Shown here in pieces: positions 38,433 through 48,568 of a DNA stretch of 64,000 nucleotides. Each line of letters starts with the position of its first letter. Position 1 is the stretch's first letter. The stretch covers positions 1-64,000 of the forward strand of contig JABIFX010000205.1 in assembly GCA_018650445.1 (NCBI GenBank), written 5' to 3'. The translations under genes were made by a program, and so were the position numbers. Source of the stretch: Fidelibacterota bacterium. Its GTDB lineage: Bacteria > Fidelibacterota > UBA8477 > JABMPR01. Under the pieces are notes generated by a model. That model was not told where the DNA came from, searched no databases, and saw nothing but the letters and a program-made list of their open reading frames with translations.

Positions 38433-41400
38433 ATGCGGCTAAAAACATTTGGGATTACGCTTTTACTATTGGTATCAATTGTCTGGGCGCAGACGGATAA
38501 CGAAGAATTTCGTGCAACCTGGGTTATCACCTGGGAACACATAAGGGCAGGGGATAGTGTTGCTGAAAACCAGGCCCGCATACGAACTATCATGGACAAT
38601 CACTTAGCTGCGAACATGACGAGTGTGTTGTTCCAGGCACGACAAGCTGGAACTGCATACTATAATTCATCTTTTGAGCCCTGGGGTTCCTATGCAGGTG
38701 GCTCATTCCCTGGATACGATCCTTTGGAATACGCCATTGAGCAAGCACACATAAGAGGGCTAGAATTACATGCCTGGTTCAATGCTTTCCATGCTTCTTC
38801 AATAGAACAAGGCACACCTGCAGCCGAACATCCTGAATGGGTCTGTCGGGACGGTGATGGCAATCCGATGCCACTTAAACGAGCTCTCAGTCCAGGCCTA
38901 GCTGAGGTACGTGATTATACCATTGATGTAGCCATGGAAATTGTAAACAATTACGATATAGATGGCCTCCATCTGGATTATATCCGCTGGAACGAATACA
39001 ATACCACCAGCATCTGGGATGATCTTCAACTCACTCCAGAAGATGAAGTCAGTTTGTTGGATGGACAGAATCCTGAGTTATTCAATTCTTTGAGTAGAAT
39101 GACTGATGCAGAAAATTACTTATTCGATGTGGAGCATCCCTATAATCAAGGAATTCCAACAGGTTATTCAAGCTGGCCGGAGTTTTGGAGATCATCGGTC
39201 ACTACCTTTGTTCATACTCTACACGATTCAATACAGACCCAGAAACCTTGGGTGAGGTTATCTGTTGCTGCCCTGGGCAAATACAATTGGAGCGGCTGGA
39301 ATGGATACAATTCTGTTTATCAGGATGCAGCATTATGGTTTAATGAAGGCTTTATTGATCAATTAACTCCCATGCATTACCACTGGACAACATCTTCTGG
39401 TTTTCTGGGAATGCTGGTTAATGACAGTCCCTACTGTTGGGGTGACTTTATCCAACCAGGTGTCGATGCAGGTAGACTTTTCTCAGTAGGTCCAGGTTCT
39501 TATGTACTTGACAGGAATAATGTCTGGAATAGACACCCCAGTATCGTCAGCACTTCACGTTCGGTAGGATGGGTTGACGGATTTCAATTTTTCTCCTATC
39601 AGCGTTGGCAGGATTATCAATATTGGCCAACAGCTGGAAATAGCTTTTTCAGTAATAAAACCAAGATTCGTGGGAATGGACTGTTTGTTGACGAAACACC
39701 TCCAACACCTTCGCTATCTTTGGATATAGTAGATTCCCTGACATTTGATCTTACTGTTACGCCAGACAATACTGCATCTGGCGATTATTGGTGGGCATTG
39801 TATAGATCACAATCTGATGACATCGTGGTTACTTCAAGTGATATTGTCGGTGTCTATTTCGGGTCTGAAGCATTTACAGTCAGAGAGCAATTCGATGGGA
39901 CTCAGGATGAAAACTCCAGTTACTTTTATAGTACGACCATGCTGGATCGCTATTGGAATGAGTCTGAGTTGTCAACATCAGTTGAAACAAGCCTGCTCCC
40001 ATCTCTGCCACCCGTGTTGACCAGTGTTTACCCTGCCCAGGATGATACTGTGGAGGTAAGTACTCTTCTCACGATCCAGTTCTCAAAAACAATGAATGTT
40101 GCCTCAGTTGAATCATCCCTCAGCTTCAGTCCAGAAATTGGAGTTGATCACTACACATGGACAGAGGGTGATCATCGCATAATAATTTATCCCGACACAA
40201 ACTTCGCATATTTTAGCAGTTATACCATGACACTCACTGATGATGCTATGGATATCAATGGTTCAGCTTTGGATGGGGATGCTGATGGGTTGGCCGGGGG
40301 GGACATCATCATCACATTTTACACCAAAGATCTGGATGAGGCAGGTCCCACGGTGGTGTACAGTATGCCAGACATCGATTTGGGGACAGAGACATTTGAT
40401 GTAGATGGTTCTATTTCTTTGTTATTTGATGAAATGTTGGATCCCTCGACAGTCAATCTTGAATCTATTTATTTAGAGGAGAGTGGAAGTCCAATCGAAA
40501 TAGAATATGTGCTGTCTGAAGTTCGGGGAAAATCAGTATTAGATATCAAACCGTATGACAGACTGGGTGCAGCGAGTGATTTTTTACTTACCCTGGATTC
40601 AACACTAACCGATGTTCTCGGAAATAATGTTGACGAAGCGATTCTAATTCCCTTTTCAACGGCAAATGAACATTATTCCGCCATAAATAGCATAGATGAT
40701 TTCACTTATACAAATGAATGGTGGGATCCTGAAGGCAGCGGATCAACTGTGGGAACGTTAGGATCAACCACATACTGGGGGTATTCCACCTCGATTTATC
40801 TACCGGGTACAAGTACAGTGCAGTCACAAAAAAGGTCAGGTTTTATAAACTATGGGTGGGATACGGCCGCCGGCACCCACTTATTGCGGGAATATATGCC
40901 CAGTGGCGCACCTCGTAATGTGATATTTGACAATAGCTATACTATGCAGTGTTACGTCTACGGTGATGCTAGCAATAATCAATTCAGATTTGCTGTTGAT
41001 GAAGGCGATGGAACTGATTGGCCTGGTCATGAAGTCTCTGCCTGGTTTGACATCGATTGGGTGGGCTGGAGATTGCTTGAATGGGATTTAAGTGATCCTT
41101 CCATGGTCGGCAACTGGATTGGCAATAGCGTTCTGGATGGGCAGGCCTATCGTGTGGATAGCTTTCAAATGACCTTTAATTCAGAATCAGGTACTGCTGC
41201 TGGTCGTATCTATCTGGACAATTTTAGAGTTGTGAAGAAGATGCCAGGCGTCTCCATTGATAATGAACGCATAGCGCTTCCTCAGGCAGTCAGTCTGCAC
41301 CAAAACTATCCCAATCCCTTCAACCCTGAAACGGTAATTAGCTTTGACCTGCCTTCAAGCATGCAAGCCCAGGTTTCCGTTTTTGATATTCGAGGTCGAG

Positions 41401-41546
41401 AATTGGAAATTCTGATGAACGATAATCTTCCGTCTGGAAAGCATACGCTTCATTTTAATGGGAGTGCTTATGCTGCAGGAGTGTATATGGTTGTTCTGGA
41501 AACTGAATTAGGTACACAGGCCAAACGGATGTTATTGCTTAAATAG
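38433..41546 (+). CDS. GHL10-type secreted glycoside hydrolase with Ig-like and sorting domains
   Basis: A 1037-residue exported, probably cell-surface enzyme. The signal peptide ends IVWAQ (residue ~19). Residues ~25-345 are a GHL10/DUF187-type TIM barrel (EEFRATWVITWEHIRAG, VLFQARQAGTAYYNSS, GLELHAWFNAFHAS, YDIDGLHLDYIRW); HLDY sits where this family has catalytic acids. Two Big_5-type Ig-like domains follow (PVLTSVYPAQDDTVEVS near 530, GPTVVYSMPDIDLG near 645), then a carbohydrate-binding-like region (~755-945) and a sorting domain (LHQNYPNPFNPETVISF, ending AKRMLLLK). The likely substrate is a polysaccharide, identity unknown. It is preceded by a well-placed GGGAGAGAG and ends at a shared terminator. 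Confidence 0.88.
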   Translation: MRLKTFGITLLLLVSIVWAQTDNEEFRATWVITWEHIRAGDSVAENQARIRTIMDNHLAANMTSVLFQARQAGTAYYNSSFEPWGSYAGGSFPGYDPLEYAIEQAHIRGLELHAWFNAFHASSIEQGTPAAEHPEWVCRDGDGNPMPLKRALSPGLAEVRDYTIDVAMEIVNNYDIDGLHLDYIRWNEYNTTSIWDDLQLTPEDEVSLLDGQNPELFNSLSRMTDAENYLFDVEHPYNQGIPTGYSSWPEFWRSSVTTFVHTLHDSIQTQKPWVRLSVAALGKYNWSGWNGYNSVYQDAALWFNEGFIDQLTPMHYHWTTSSGFLGMLVNDSPYCWGDFIQPGVDAGRLFSVGPGSYVLDRNNVWNRHPSIVSTSRSVGWVDGFQFFSYQRWQDYQYWPTAGNSFFSNKTKIRGNGLFVDETPPTPSLSLDIVDSLTFDLTVTPDNTASGDYWWALYRSQSDDIVVTSSDIVGVYFGSEAFTVREQFDGTQDENSSYFYSTTMLDRYWNESELSTSVETSLLPSLPPVLTSVYPAQDDTVEVSTLLTIQFSKTMNVASVESSLSFSPEIGVDHYTWTEGDHRIIIYPDTNFAYFSSYTMTLTDDAMDINGSALDGDADGLAGGDIIITFYTKDLDEAGPTVVYSMPDIDLGTETFDVDGSISLLFDEMLDPSTVNLESIYLEESGSPIEIEYVLSEVRGKSVLDIKPYDRLGAASDFLLTLDSTLTDVLGNNVDEAILIPFSTANEHYSAINSIDDFTYTNEWWDPEGSGSTVGTLGSTTYWGYSTSIYLPGTSTVQSQKRSGFINYGWDTAAGTHLLREYMPSGAPRNVIFDNSYTMQCYVYGDASNNQFRFAVDEGDGTDWPGHEVSAWFDIDWVGWRLLEWDLSDPSMVGNWIGNSVLDGQAYRVDSFQMTFNSESGTAAGRIYLDNFRVVKKMPGVSIDNERIALPQAVSLHQNYPNPFNPETVISFDLPSSMQAQVSVFDIRGRELEILMNDNLPSGKHTLHFNGSAYAAGVYMVVLETELGTQAKRMLLLK

Positions 41547-41572
41547 GAACGTGTGTCAATTTAGCGAATCTT

Positions 41573-41606
41573 AAAAGCACCCGAATGAGTTCGGGTGCTT
41601 TTTTTT
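41573..41606. terminator. Bidirectional terminator
   Basis: AAAGCACCCGAA-TGAG-TTCGGGTGCTTT is a perfect 12-base stem with a four-base loop. It has T on the plus side and a short A/T run on the other, between two convergent genes. Confidence 0.93.
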
Positions 41607-41608
41607 AT

Positions 41609-43129
41609 CTAGATAAAAAGAAAATATACAGCTATAAATATCAACCCACCAGATAGGGAACCAGCCACATTTACCCAATCATTATCCAGCCATAGGACAC
41701 CTGATACATGTTTGGTTTCTTGATGGCAATGGCTGACTTTCTCAGTATTCTTCCCACAAACCGCACATTCAAATTTGGCCTGTATGCTGGCACCAAGAAT
41801 ACTATCAATAATACTACCGAGAAATCCGGCAATAATTATCGTAACGATGAGAATTATATCCCCTTGAATAAATCCCATCGTTGCTGCTATGGAGACAATA
41901 AGCGCAGCGCCTATCACGCCACCCGAAGTTCCTAACAATGAAATCCCACCTGAGAAACCCTTGGGTACTCTTTTCCAGGTAAGAATATTTAGAGGCAGGG
42001 ATTTGGCGAAGCTGCCGATCTCTGTTTCCCAGGTATCCGCGGTAGCACTGGCCAGAGAGGCCAGAAAGGCCCAGTAAAGCCAATCAATTGAGTAATTGCT
42101 AAGATACCATGCGATGGTAAAAATTAGCGGTATGCCGCCATTTGCGTAGACTTGTACAATATCTCGCTGGGATCCTTTGGATGAGATGATATCCTTTTGG
42201 GATTTTCTATCTGCAATTTTTGACAAAAGACTTGAGAGGACAAAAAAACCGATCAGCGGTAGCATGGTATGCCAACTCCCCATACCGAACATGAATACAC
42301 CCAGGAGGAAGGCACCAAAACCACCACTAACACTGAGTGATTTGAGCTTGAAGGCTCCATATCCAAAAATCAAGGATGCAGCAAACCAGCCGCCCATATA
42401 TGCAAGCGAACCTGTGTGCATGGATGATAGATATAAATCCATCCCAAGTGCTGCAGTCAGCGTGAGTGTCAGATTATCGCTCCCACGTTTGGAAACAGCC
42501 TCACCAACAGTGGCGACAAAAGCCGTGAAAAAAGCCATGGTTACTAAATGATGCAGGGGGAGTGGTGGATTGTTGATGATGTTGGAGTAAATGGGGTAGG
42601 CACCCATAACAACAAGTAGGGTCATGAGAAAGAATGCAATGCTGCCTGGCCAGCTCTTTTTATCATACCATAAAATAAATTTGTGCTTCGAATTGATCCG
42701 TTCACCAATCACGGTTGCCGCTGTATCCGAGAAGGCCAGAATAAGCATAGCTACTATAAACAGAACAATATTGCGATCCCAGAACATGATGACCAGCAGT
42801 GTAAAGGCTATTGGGAAATATACGGTCCCGAATGACACACGTTCCGTGGTGTGCATGCCCTTTAAGCTATCCTTTTTAAGCGCGACATAGTTAAGGATAG
42901 TAAATATCACGCCCAGTAAAATGACCGGTGTACTGGATTGAAGAAAGAAAGGTGCCAGAGAGACAAGTATACCAACCATAACATGTACAAATTTGCGGGA
43001 AAATTCGGGAGACAGTTTTAGAACTTTTCTGGCGATTTCTGCAAGTCCAATAAAAAATGTGATGATTATAAAAAATACAAGAAACGCAATCCATTCGTTG
43101 GGGACGTTAATCAGTTGGGGCACAATCAT
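41609..43129 (-). CDS. Fused dolichol-kinase-like (VTE5-type) / DUF92 (VTE6-type) membrane protein
   Basis: A ~506-residue polytopic membrane protein of two enzyme halves. The first ~235 residues match the CTP-dependent lipid-alcohol kinase family (dolichol kinase, phytol kinase VTE5): FSRKFVHVMVGI, FSDTAATVIGER and KSWPGSIAFF. The second half (~260-505) is DUF92, the family of plant VTE6 phytyl-phosphate kinase: GGFGAFLLGVFMFG, SLASATADTWETEIG, GTSGGVIGA, and a late CAVCGKNTEKVSHC. In plants these two enzymes act in sequence to turn phytol into phytyl diphosphate, so this protein may salvage an isoprenoid alcohol to its diphosphate. A TTG start six codons earlier is possible. Confidence 0.85.
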   Translation of the reverse strand: MIVPQLINVPNEWIAFLVFFIIITFFIGLAEIARKVLKLSPEFSRKFVHVMVGILVSLAPFFLQSSTPVILLGVIFTILNYVALKKDSLKGMHTTERVSFGTVYFPIAFTLLVIMFWDRNIVLFIVAMLILAFSDTAATVIGERINSKHKFILWYDKKSWPGSIAFFLMTLLVVMGAYPIYSNIINNPPLPLHHLVTMAFFTAFVATVGEAVSKRGSDNLTLTLTAALGMDLYLSSMHTGSLAYMGGWFAASLIFGYGAFKLKSLSVSGGFGAFLLGVFMFGMGSWHTMLPLIGFFVLSSLLSKIADRKSQKDIISSKGSQRDIVQVYANGGIPLIFTIAWYLSNYSIDWLYWAFLASLASATADTWETEIGSFAKSLPLNILTWKRVPKGFSGGISLLGTSGGVIGAALIVSIAATMGFIQGDIILIVTIIIAGFLGSIIDSILGASIQAKFECAVCGKNTEKVSHCHQETKHVSGVLWLDNDWVNVAGSLSGGLIFIAVYFLFI

Positions 43130-43656
43130 TTCCTTTCTGAGCGACAAAATGTACTATTTATTTGCTTCGACATTTTCATCACTGATAATACATAATAATG
43201 TACATGCATCAATCCAGATTATTAATAAAAAGAGGTCATCTCTCCACATATATTTTGCTAATGCAATAATTGCCTATATTATGCTCGAAATATTCATGAA
43301 TTCCACCATTCAATGCTACAAAGTTAGTAAAAGTAAAATTACTAATTAGAGTCCTAAATATATAATAAACAGCATGAAGGATGTATAAATGGATGGATAT
43401 TTATAAAAAGGTTACTATCGAGTTGTTTACTAACTATATTTGCAGCAACATTGAGCTAAATCATCGAAATTAATAAACTGCATTTGCCTGCAGTTTTTGA
43501 CAATAAGTAATATCCTGTAATTACATTCACAGACTTTGATCAGGATCAGTATTTAGTCCGTTGAATCATATTTGAAGGCAAAATGGGGAGAGAGCTATCA
43601 ATATGAGATCTCACAATTTTCCAAATTCGAACTACTTGAAGACAATGAGGTATACT
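43130..43656. other. Long AT-rich intergenic region with candidate promoter
   Basis: About 500 bases hold no credible gene. The left part is the leader of the minus-strand kinase gene. At 43475-43496 AAACTGCA-TTTGCC-TGCAGTTT forms a perfect eight-base stem. It is immediately followed by TTGACA at 43497-43502, an exact -35 box, and TGTAATTA at 43516-43523 could be an extended -10. This would drive module C. Two in-frame ATG codons upstream of the chosen receptor start (43603, 43645) fall here. Confidence 0.5.
43475..43523 (+). promoter_or_regulatory. Candidate promoter with abutting hairpin for module C
   Basis: An exact TTGACA (43497-43502) is followed after 15 bases by TAATTA preceded by TG. 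A perfect eight-base inverted repeat with a six-base loop ends one base before the -35 box and could be an operator. The 15-base spacer is shorter than optimal, so confidence is modest. Confidence 0.4.
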
Positions 43657-46506
43657 ATGCAACGTATTTTCATCACTATCATCCTTCTCGTGATCACGTT
43701 GTCATCTATTTTCGCAGGAACCAGTGGAAAGATAACTGGCGTCGTGACCGATGAGAATGGAGCACCCCTTATCGGTGTCAATGTATTAATTGAGAATACT
43801 AACATGGGAGCTTCGACCAATATTGATGGCTATTATGCAATTCTCAATGTCCCACCAGGTACTTATGCGCTATCAACATCCTACATTGGCTATGCAAATG
43901 TAAAGGTCACTGATATCATGGTTTCCATTGATCTGACTAGATATGTGGATATTACCATGACAACAGAAGTCCTGATGTCAGGTGAAGAAGTTATCGTGGT
44001 TGCGAAACGTACGCTACTCAATCAGGATGAATTCTCATCCAAGCATATCGTTTCCGCGGATGAAATGGAGATCCAGCCCGTGGAAAGTGTTATTGGAATC
44101 GCCAAGAATCAGGCCGGTACTGTGGGAAGTAATTTTCGTGGTGGCCGTAGTGGGGAAGTTCTGGTGGTGATTGATGGTATTCCTGTCCGCGATGCATCTT
44201 CTGCATATACTGGTGACTTTGGTGGATTTACTTTAGATATTCCAAAAGAGGCCGTTCAGGAGATGGAAGTATCACTGGGAGGCTTTTCAGCTGAATATGG
44301 AAATGTTCAATCTGGTATTTTGAATCTCGCAATGAAGGAAGGTAGCCCAAGATTCAAAGGCTCCTTGTTCATGACTACCACTGATTTTGGAGGTATAACC
44401 GAAAAGCTGATGCCAAAAGATGAATGGTGGCTGGATGCCAAATATCAGCAGAAACTGGAAAGCAATTATCGCTTTTCTCTGAGTGGTCCCATTGCATCAG
44501 GTCTGACCTTTAGTATATCAGGTGATGTCTTCAACAGAAATCAGGGACGCTTCTTAAATCAGGAAGCCTTCAATCAGAGTTATCAGGGGAAAGTATCCTA
44601 TCGGATATCCAATAATGCTAAAATTTCCATTGGTGGGAACTACAGTCAAAACGAATGGGACAGTTTCTATTTTCAGGCAGGTAAATATGGTCCTGGTGAA
44701 AATTTCAGAACTGATCAATACGATTTTATCGAAGATTTGAACGCTTCAAATGATACTCTAACCCGCTATTTCTACGTGGATGATGCTTTTGATTCTACCC
44801 TATATAGCTCTGGTCTTGTTGATAGTCTTTTAAGTCCATATTTTATTACTCTTAATGATTCAGATTCTGTCGGCGTTGCTTACCATCGTGACATTTACCT
44901 TGATTCTCCATTGAATCACTTGACCTCCCGGAATAAAGAGAGCCAAATGTTATATGGTGTATTTACCTATACTTTTAGTTCGCGTACATTTTTGGAAGTC
45001 AGTGCACAGATGATGAAATCCATGTATGAGAATGGCATGCGTGACTATTCTGATCGGGATGGTGATGGTGATACGAAGGAGATGATCCAGTGGGATAGAA
45101 ATGTTGAAGGCCCCAGACCGAATCGGCTAGGGCGAGAGTACCAGTTCTGGTGGCTGCGGGGAGACGATTCCGAGTATAGACACCAAGAGTCCAGCTCATT
45201 TCTTTTAAAATCAGATTTAACATCACAAGTCGATCAATATCATATGCTCAAGGGAGGTGTTCAGCTTAACATGAACACAACTGATGTTACGGATATTACA
45301 TGGTCATCCGTTTCCGAAGAAAGTGATTTTGCGCTGAACTCGCTTCGTAAGGACATCTGGAAAAACACAGACGTGGAATTTGGGGCCTATATCCAGGATA
45401 AGATGGAATTCAAGGATGCCCTGGTAACCCTGATAGGGCTCCGCTATGACTACTTTAATCCCAATGGTTTCGATGATCCAATACTTTACCCCGGAAATAT
45501 GGACAATCCAATATTGACAAATGATGAGAATGATTTTGCCATCTTCAATGATCCCCAGGAAGCAAAAGCCAGCCATCAGCTCAGTCCCCGGATCGGAATC
45601 TCTCATCCCATCTCAGATCGGGATATCCTGTTCTTTACTTACGGACACTATTTCCAACGACCAGACGGCCGTTATCTATTTCGGAACCATCAATATCAAA
45701 GTTTGACCAAGGTAGGGAACTGGGTAGGTAATCCAGCACTCAAGCCAGAAAAAACGGTAGCCTATGATATATCATTTGAGCATCTGTTTACACCGAACTT
45801 GAAGATGTCCATCACCGGCTATTTCAAGGATGTCTCGGATCTCGTGAACAACGAGAAATTTGTTTTCCCAGATGGTACTGAGGTCAATCGGTATGTCAAT
45901 GGTGATTATGCCAATATCAAAGGTGCCGAGCTGGCGGTCAAACGCCAGAAGGTTGGCAACTGGAGCCTTCAGGGGAATATTTCATACTCTATTGCCAAAG
46001 GACGCAACTCTTCTTCAGGTGGCGTGAAACTCTATCCCTATGACAAGAAGATGTATCCTTTGAGCTATGATAGAAGGATCAGTTCAAATGTGAATGTTGG
46101 CTTATACTCAAATAAGGGAATTCAACCCATCGCCTGGTTAACCAAAGATTGGGTGGCCAGTATTCAATATGAGTATGGTACCGGTAAACCTTTCACAACT
46201 TATGGTGTTCTGGGTGCGAGCAATGATCAACGGTTACCAACTTTCAGCAATGTTGATATTCGCTTAAGCCGCAAATTGGAAATGGGGAACTTTGACTTCC
46301 TGTTCAATTTTGACATCTTTAATGTTTTTAACAATGACGTCCATTATAGCATCTATAGCAAATATTATAATGTGGATGAGGATCCCGGTGAGACCAATCC
46401 TCCGGATATCATTTACAAGGAAGAGCTCTCCGATCTGGAGATCAGAACGCCATTGATCTACGCTTCAGAGCGTCAATTCAAAATCGGCCTTTCGCTGAAA
46501 TTCTAG
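43657..46506 (+). CDS. TonB-dependent outer-membrane receptor (module C)
   Basis: A ~949-residue receptor. It has a signal peptide (MQRIFITIILLVITLSSIFA), a carboxypeptidase-regulatory-like domain (GKITGVVTDENGAPLIGVNV), a plug (VVIDGIPVRDASSAYTG, GGFSAEYGNVQSGILNLAMK) and a barrel ending IGLSLKF. It is more diverged from the A and B receptors, lacking the ISPYDEDS region. I chose this ATG because it gives a standard signal peptide and has GAGG six bases before it; 43603 and 43645 are in-frame alternatives. A 23-base gap leads to the sorting-domain protein. Substrate unknown; no SusD is present. Confidence 0.9.
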   Translation: MQRIFITIILLVITLSSIFAGTSGKITGVVTDENGAPLIGVNVLIENTNMGASTNIDGYYAILNVPPGTYALSTSYIGYANVKVTDIMVSIDLTRYVDITMTTEVLMSGEEVIVVAKRTLLNQDEFSSKHIVSADEMEIQPVESVIGIAKNQAGTVGSNFRGGRSGEVLVVIDGIPVRDASSAYTGDFGGFTLDIPKEAVQEMEVSLGGFSAEYGNVQSGILNLAMKEGSPRFKGSLFMTTTDFGGITEKLMPKDEWWLDAKYQQKLESNYRFSLSGPIASGLTFSISGDVFNRNQGRFLNQEAFNQSYQGKVSYRISNNAKISIGGNYSQNEWDSFYFQAGKYGPGENFRTDQYDFIEDLNASNDTLTRYFYVDDAFDSTLYSSGLVDSLLSPYFITLNDSDSVGVAYHRDIYLDSPLNHLTSRNKESQMLYGVFTYTFSSRTFLEVSAQMMKSMYENGMRDYSDRDGDGDTKEMIQWDRNVEGPRPNRLGREYQFWWLRGDDSEYRHQESSSFLLKSDLTSQVDQYHMLKGGVQLNMNTTDVTDITWSSVSEESDFALNSLRKDIWKNTDVEFGAYIQDKMEFKDALVTLIGLRYDYFNPNGFDDPILYPGNMDNPILTNDENDFAIFNDPQEAKASHQLSPRIGISHPISDRDILFFTYGHYFQRPDGRYLFRNHQYQSLTKVGNWVGNPALKPEKTVAYDISFEHLFTPNLKMSITGYFKDVSDLVNNEKFVFPDGTEVNRYVNGDYANIKGAELAVKRQKVGNWSLQGNISYSIAKGRNSSSGGVKLYPYDKKMYPLSYDRRISSNVNVGLYSNKGIQPIAWLTKDWVASIQYEYGTGKPFTTYGVLGASNDQRLPTFSNVDIRLSRKLEMGNFDFLFNFDIFNVFNNDVHYSIYSKYYNVDEDPGETNPPDIIYKEELSDLEIRTPLIYASERQFKIGLSLKF

Positions 46507-46529
46507 TAGAGCGATTCTTAGGAGAAGTT

Positions 46530-48557
46530 ATGCTTAGAAAAATAAAATTCTATTTGCCACTGTTGTTGATCGCCATCTTGGTTCAAGCTGCTGGTGAGCC
46601 ACTAAAACTCCCCAAAAAGAAGATCAGCTTATTCAAAAAGAGCGAGATTGTTCCCATTGATCATGAGTTTCATCGTATCGGGAAGATCTGGATGCGGGTG
46701 ACTAATTTTTCCATGATAGGTGATGACTCATACCGCGAAAGAACGCCCTCTGCTGATTGGCCAGGCGGTTCAGGCAATTCCTATCTTTATCGAGGCTCGC
46801 TGTGGCTCACAGGAACTCGTAACGACATCCGAAGTACCAGCGGAACAGAGGACCAAGAGTATACCCCTCTGGCCCTGGTTGAAAAGGAAACAATCCTGGA
46901 TGGTCTTGCAGAGCATACCTGGACGAAATTTACTGATGCGATTCAGGTCGATGATGCGCATGTTCCACTGGGTTTGGAAGTAACACAACATACATACGCC
47001 TACGGACTTAGTTTTGCCGATGATTTCATCATTTATAAATACTATCTGAAGAATGTTGGATTGGATACGGATGACGATGGGACTGTAGATGATATGTCTG
47101 CACTGAGAGATGTTCACTTCACTTTTAGAATGGATGGCGATGTCAGCAAGTTGACCACCTGGGATACAGAAGCTGATTTTGTGAACCGTGACGATCATGC
47201 GATGTGTCTCACAGGTGGATGGGATGAACTGTTGTTATTTCCATATGTGGAATATCAAACTGAAATAGACACAACACTCTGGCCGTACATAAATACTTTC
47301 ATTGGTGACTCAACATTAACCATCATGTTTGACGGTGACAATCGGGGTGTAAATGCTGAAATTGATACCAGTTTGATAGACCGCACCACCGTGCCCGGTG
47401 CGTATCAGTATGAGAATCCACATGATGATTTTGGAAATCCAAATCCCCTCGGTGTCTTTCAGACGCCTGGTGTCCTGGCCATGCAGATGATCCATACAGA
47501 TCCATATATGCCACCGAAATCATACACAACATCCTATATCGGCCAAGATTTTTCCGGTGATGCTGCCATGTGGACAAATGCTATTGGGAAGACGACTTTC
47601 GACAAACTGTTCAAATTACCTCCATTTCAAGGGGGTGGAGTGAATGAAGGTGATTATCGTGCTATTACCACCTTTGGTCCTGTTGATTCACTGGCTTACG
47701 GCGATTCAATCGAGGTGATCTTCGCCATTGGTGTTGGCGCAGATGCCGACCTGGGAGGGGCTTATAGTTTCGTCCGACTCCTTGAAGACATGGAAGTGGC
47801 CAAAACACTGGTAGATGATAATTTTGATATTGATCTGAATGAGATTCCTGCATTAACACCTCTGGAAATCGGCGCCGTCCTTAATGACGAAAATGTTTTT
47901 GAGGGTGTAAATGTGACATGGAATCCAACAGCCTCCATGGCTCACCCCAATTTCAGAGGATTTGTTGTAGCAAAATTCAAAGAGAGAACTGTAGCTGGAC
48001 TACCTATTTATGATACGCTGGGTGTTTATACCAAGGCAGATGTTGAGGCCGAATTGCTAGCCACGGGTGAAAATTACTTGAGTGTCTTCGATGAAGATGT
48101 GGCATTTGGTTATGATTATACTTACTCATTGTTTGTCCGTGGGTACTCAGATAAATATTTTAACATGGAACTTCTTTCCAGCGATTTTATCACTGCCACT
48201 GGTAAAAGCCATGTGAATTCCATGGATGATATTTTGGTTGTACCAAATCCATACCGAGCTTCTGCACCATGGAACAATGCAAGTCCATCATCCTCGTCTC
48301 AATGGAAAGATCGCCTGTTCTTTATCAATTTACCAGACGATGCCAGCGTGAGAATTTTCACACTTGATGGTGATTTCGTGAAATTGATCAAAAGTACAGA
48401 TTTGAGAAATATTGAAAATTTGCCAGAGACCAATTCTGCTACGGCGGAATGGGATTTGGTGAGTACATCTAATCGTGAAGTGGCACCAGGTGTCTATCTT
48501 TACCACGTTTCTTCGTCCATGGGCGAAAAAATCGGCAAATTCATCATTCTTAAGTAG
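46530..48557 (+). CDS. Secreted protein with C-terminal sorting-like domain (module C)
   Basis: A 675-residue exported protein, distant paralogue of those at 26287 and 33387. It has a signal peptide (ending LVQAAG, residue ~23), an N-terminal domain including IWMRVTNFSM and SADWPGGSGNSYLYRGSLW (comparable to the WIAVGNL...WPAQ region in module A), a central part with several Asp-rich loops (GLDTDDDGTVDDM, possibly calcium-binding), and a terminal domain beginning ILVVPNPYRA and ending IGKFIILK. The gene sits between receptor C (23-base gap) and a PorV-like gene (11-base gap), with AGGAG before the ATG. No enzyme motif is seen. Confidence 0.78.
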   Translation: MLRKIKFYLPLLLIAILVQAAGEPLKLPKKKISLFKKSEIVPIDHEFHRIGKIWMRVTNFSMIGDDSYRERTPSADWPGGSGNSYLYRGSLWLTGTRNDIRSTSGTEDQEYTPLALVEKETILDGLAEHTWTKFTDAIQVDDAHVPLGLEVTQHTYAYGLSFADDFIIYKYYLKNVGLDTDDDGTVDDMSALRDVHFTFRMDGDVSKLTTWDTEADFVNRDDHAMCLTGGWDELLLFPYVEYQTEIDTTLWPYINTFIGDSTLTIMFDGDNRGVNAEIDTSLIDRTTVPGAYQYENPHDDFGNPNPLGVFQTPGVLAMQMIHTDPYMPPKSYTTSYIGQDFSGDAAMWTNAIGKTTFDKLFKLPPFQGGGVNEGDYRAITTFGPVDSLAYGDSIEVIFAIGVGADADLGGAYSFVRLLEDMEVAKTLVDDNFDIDLNEIPALTPLEIGAVLNDENVFEGVNVTWNPTASMAHPNFRGFVVAKFKERTVAGLPIYDTLGVYTKADVEAELLATGENYLSVFDEDVAFGYDYTYSLFVRGYSDKYFNMELLSSDFITATGKSHVNSMDDILVVPNPYRASAPWNNASPSSSSQWKDRLFFINLPDDASVRIFTLDGDFVKLIKSTDLRNIENLPETNSATAEWDLVSTSNREVAPGVYLYHVSSSMGEKIGKFIILK

Positions 48558-48568
48558 GGGAGGCGAGC

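Noticed and set aside
42177-42890. Plus-strand frames of 124 and 88 codons opposite the DUF92 fusion
   Set aside because: Antisense to a clear membrane protein; no ribosome binding site and composition typical of complemented hydrophobic codons.
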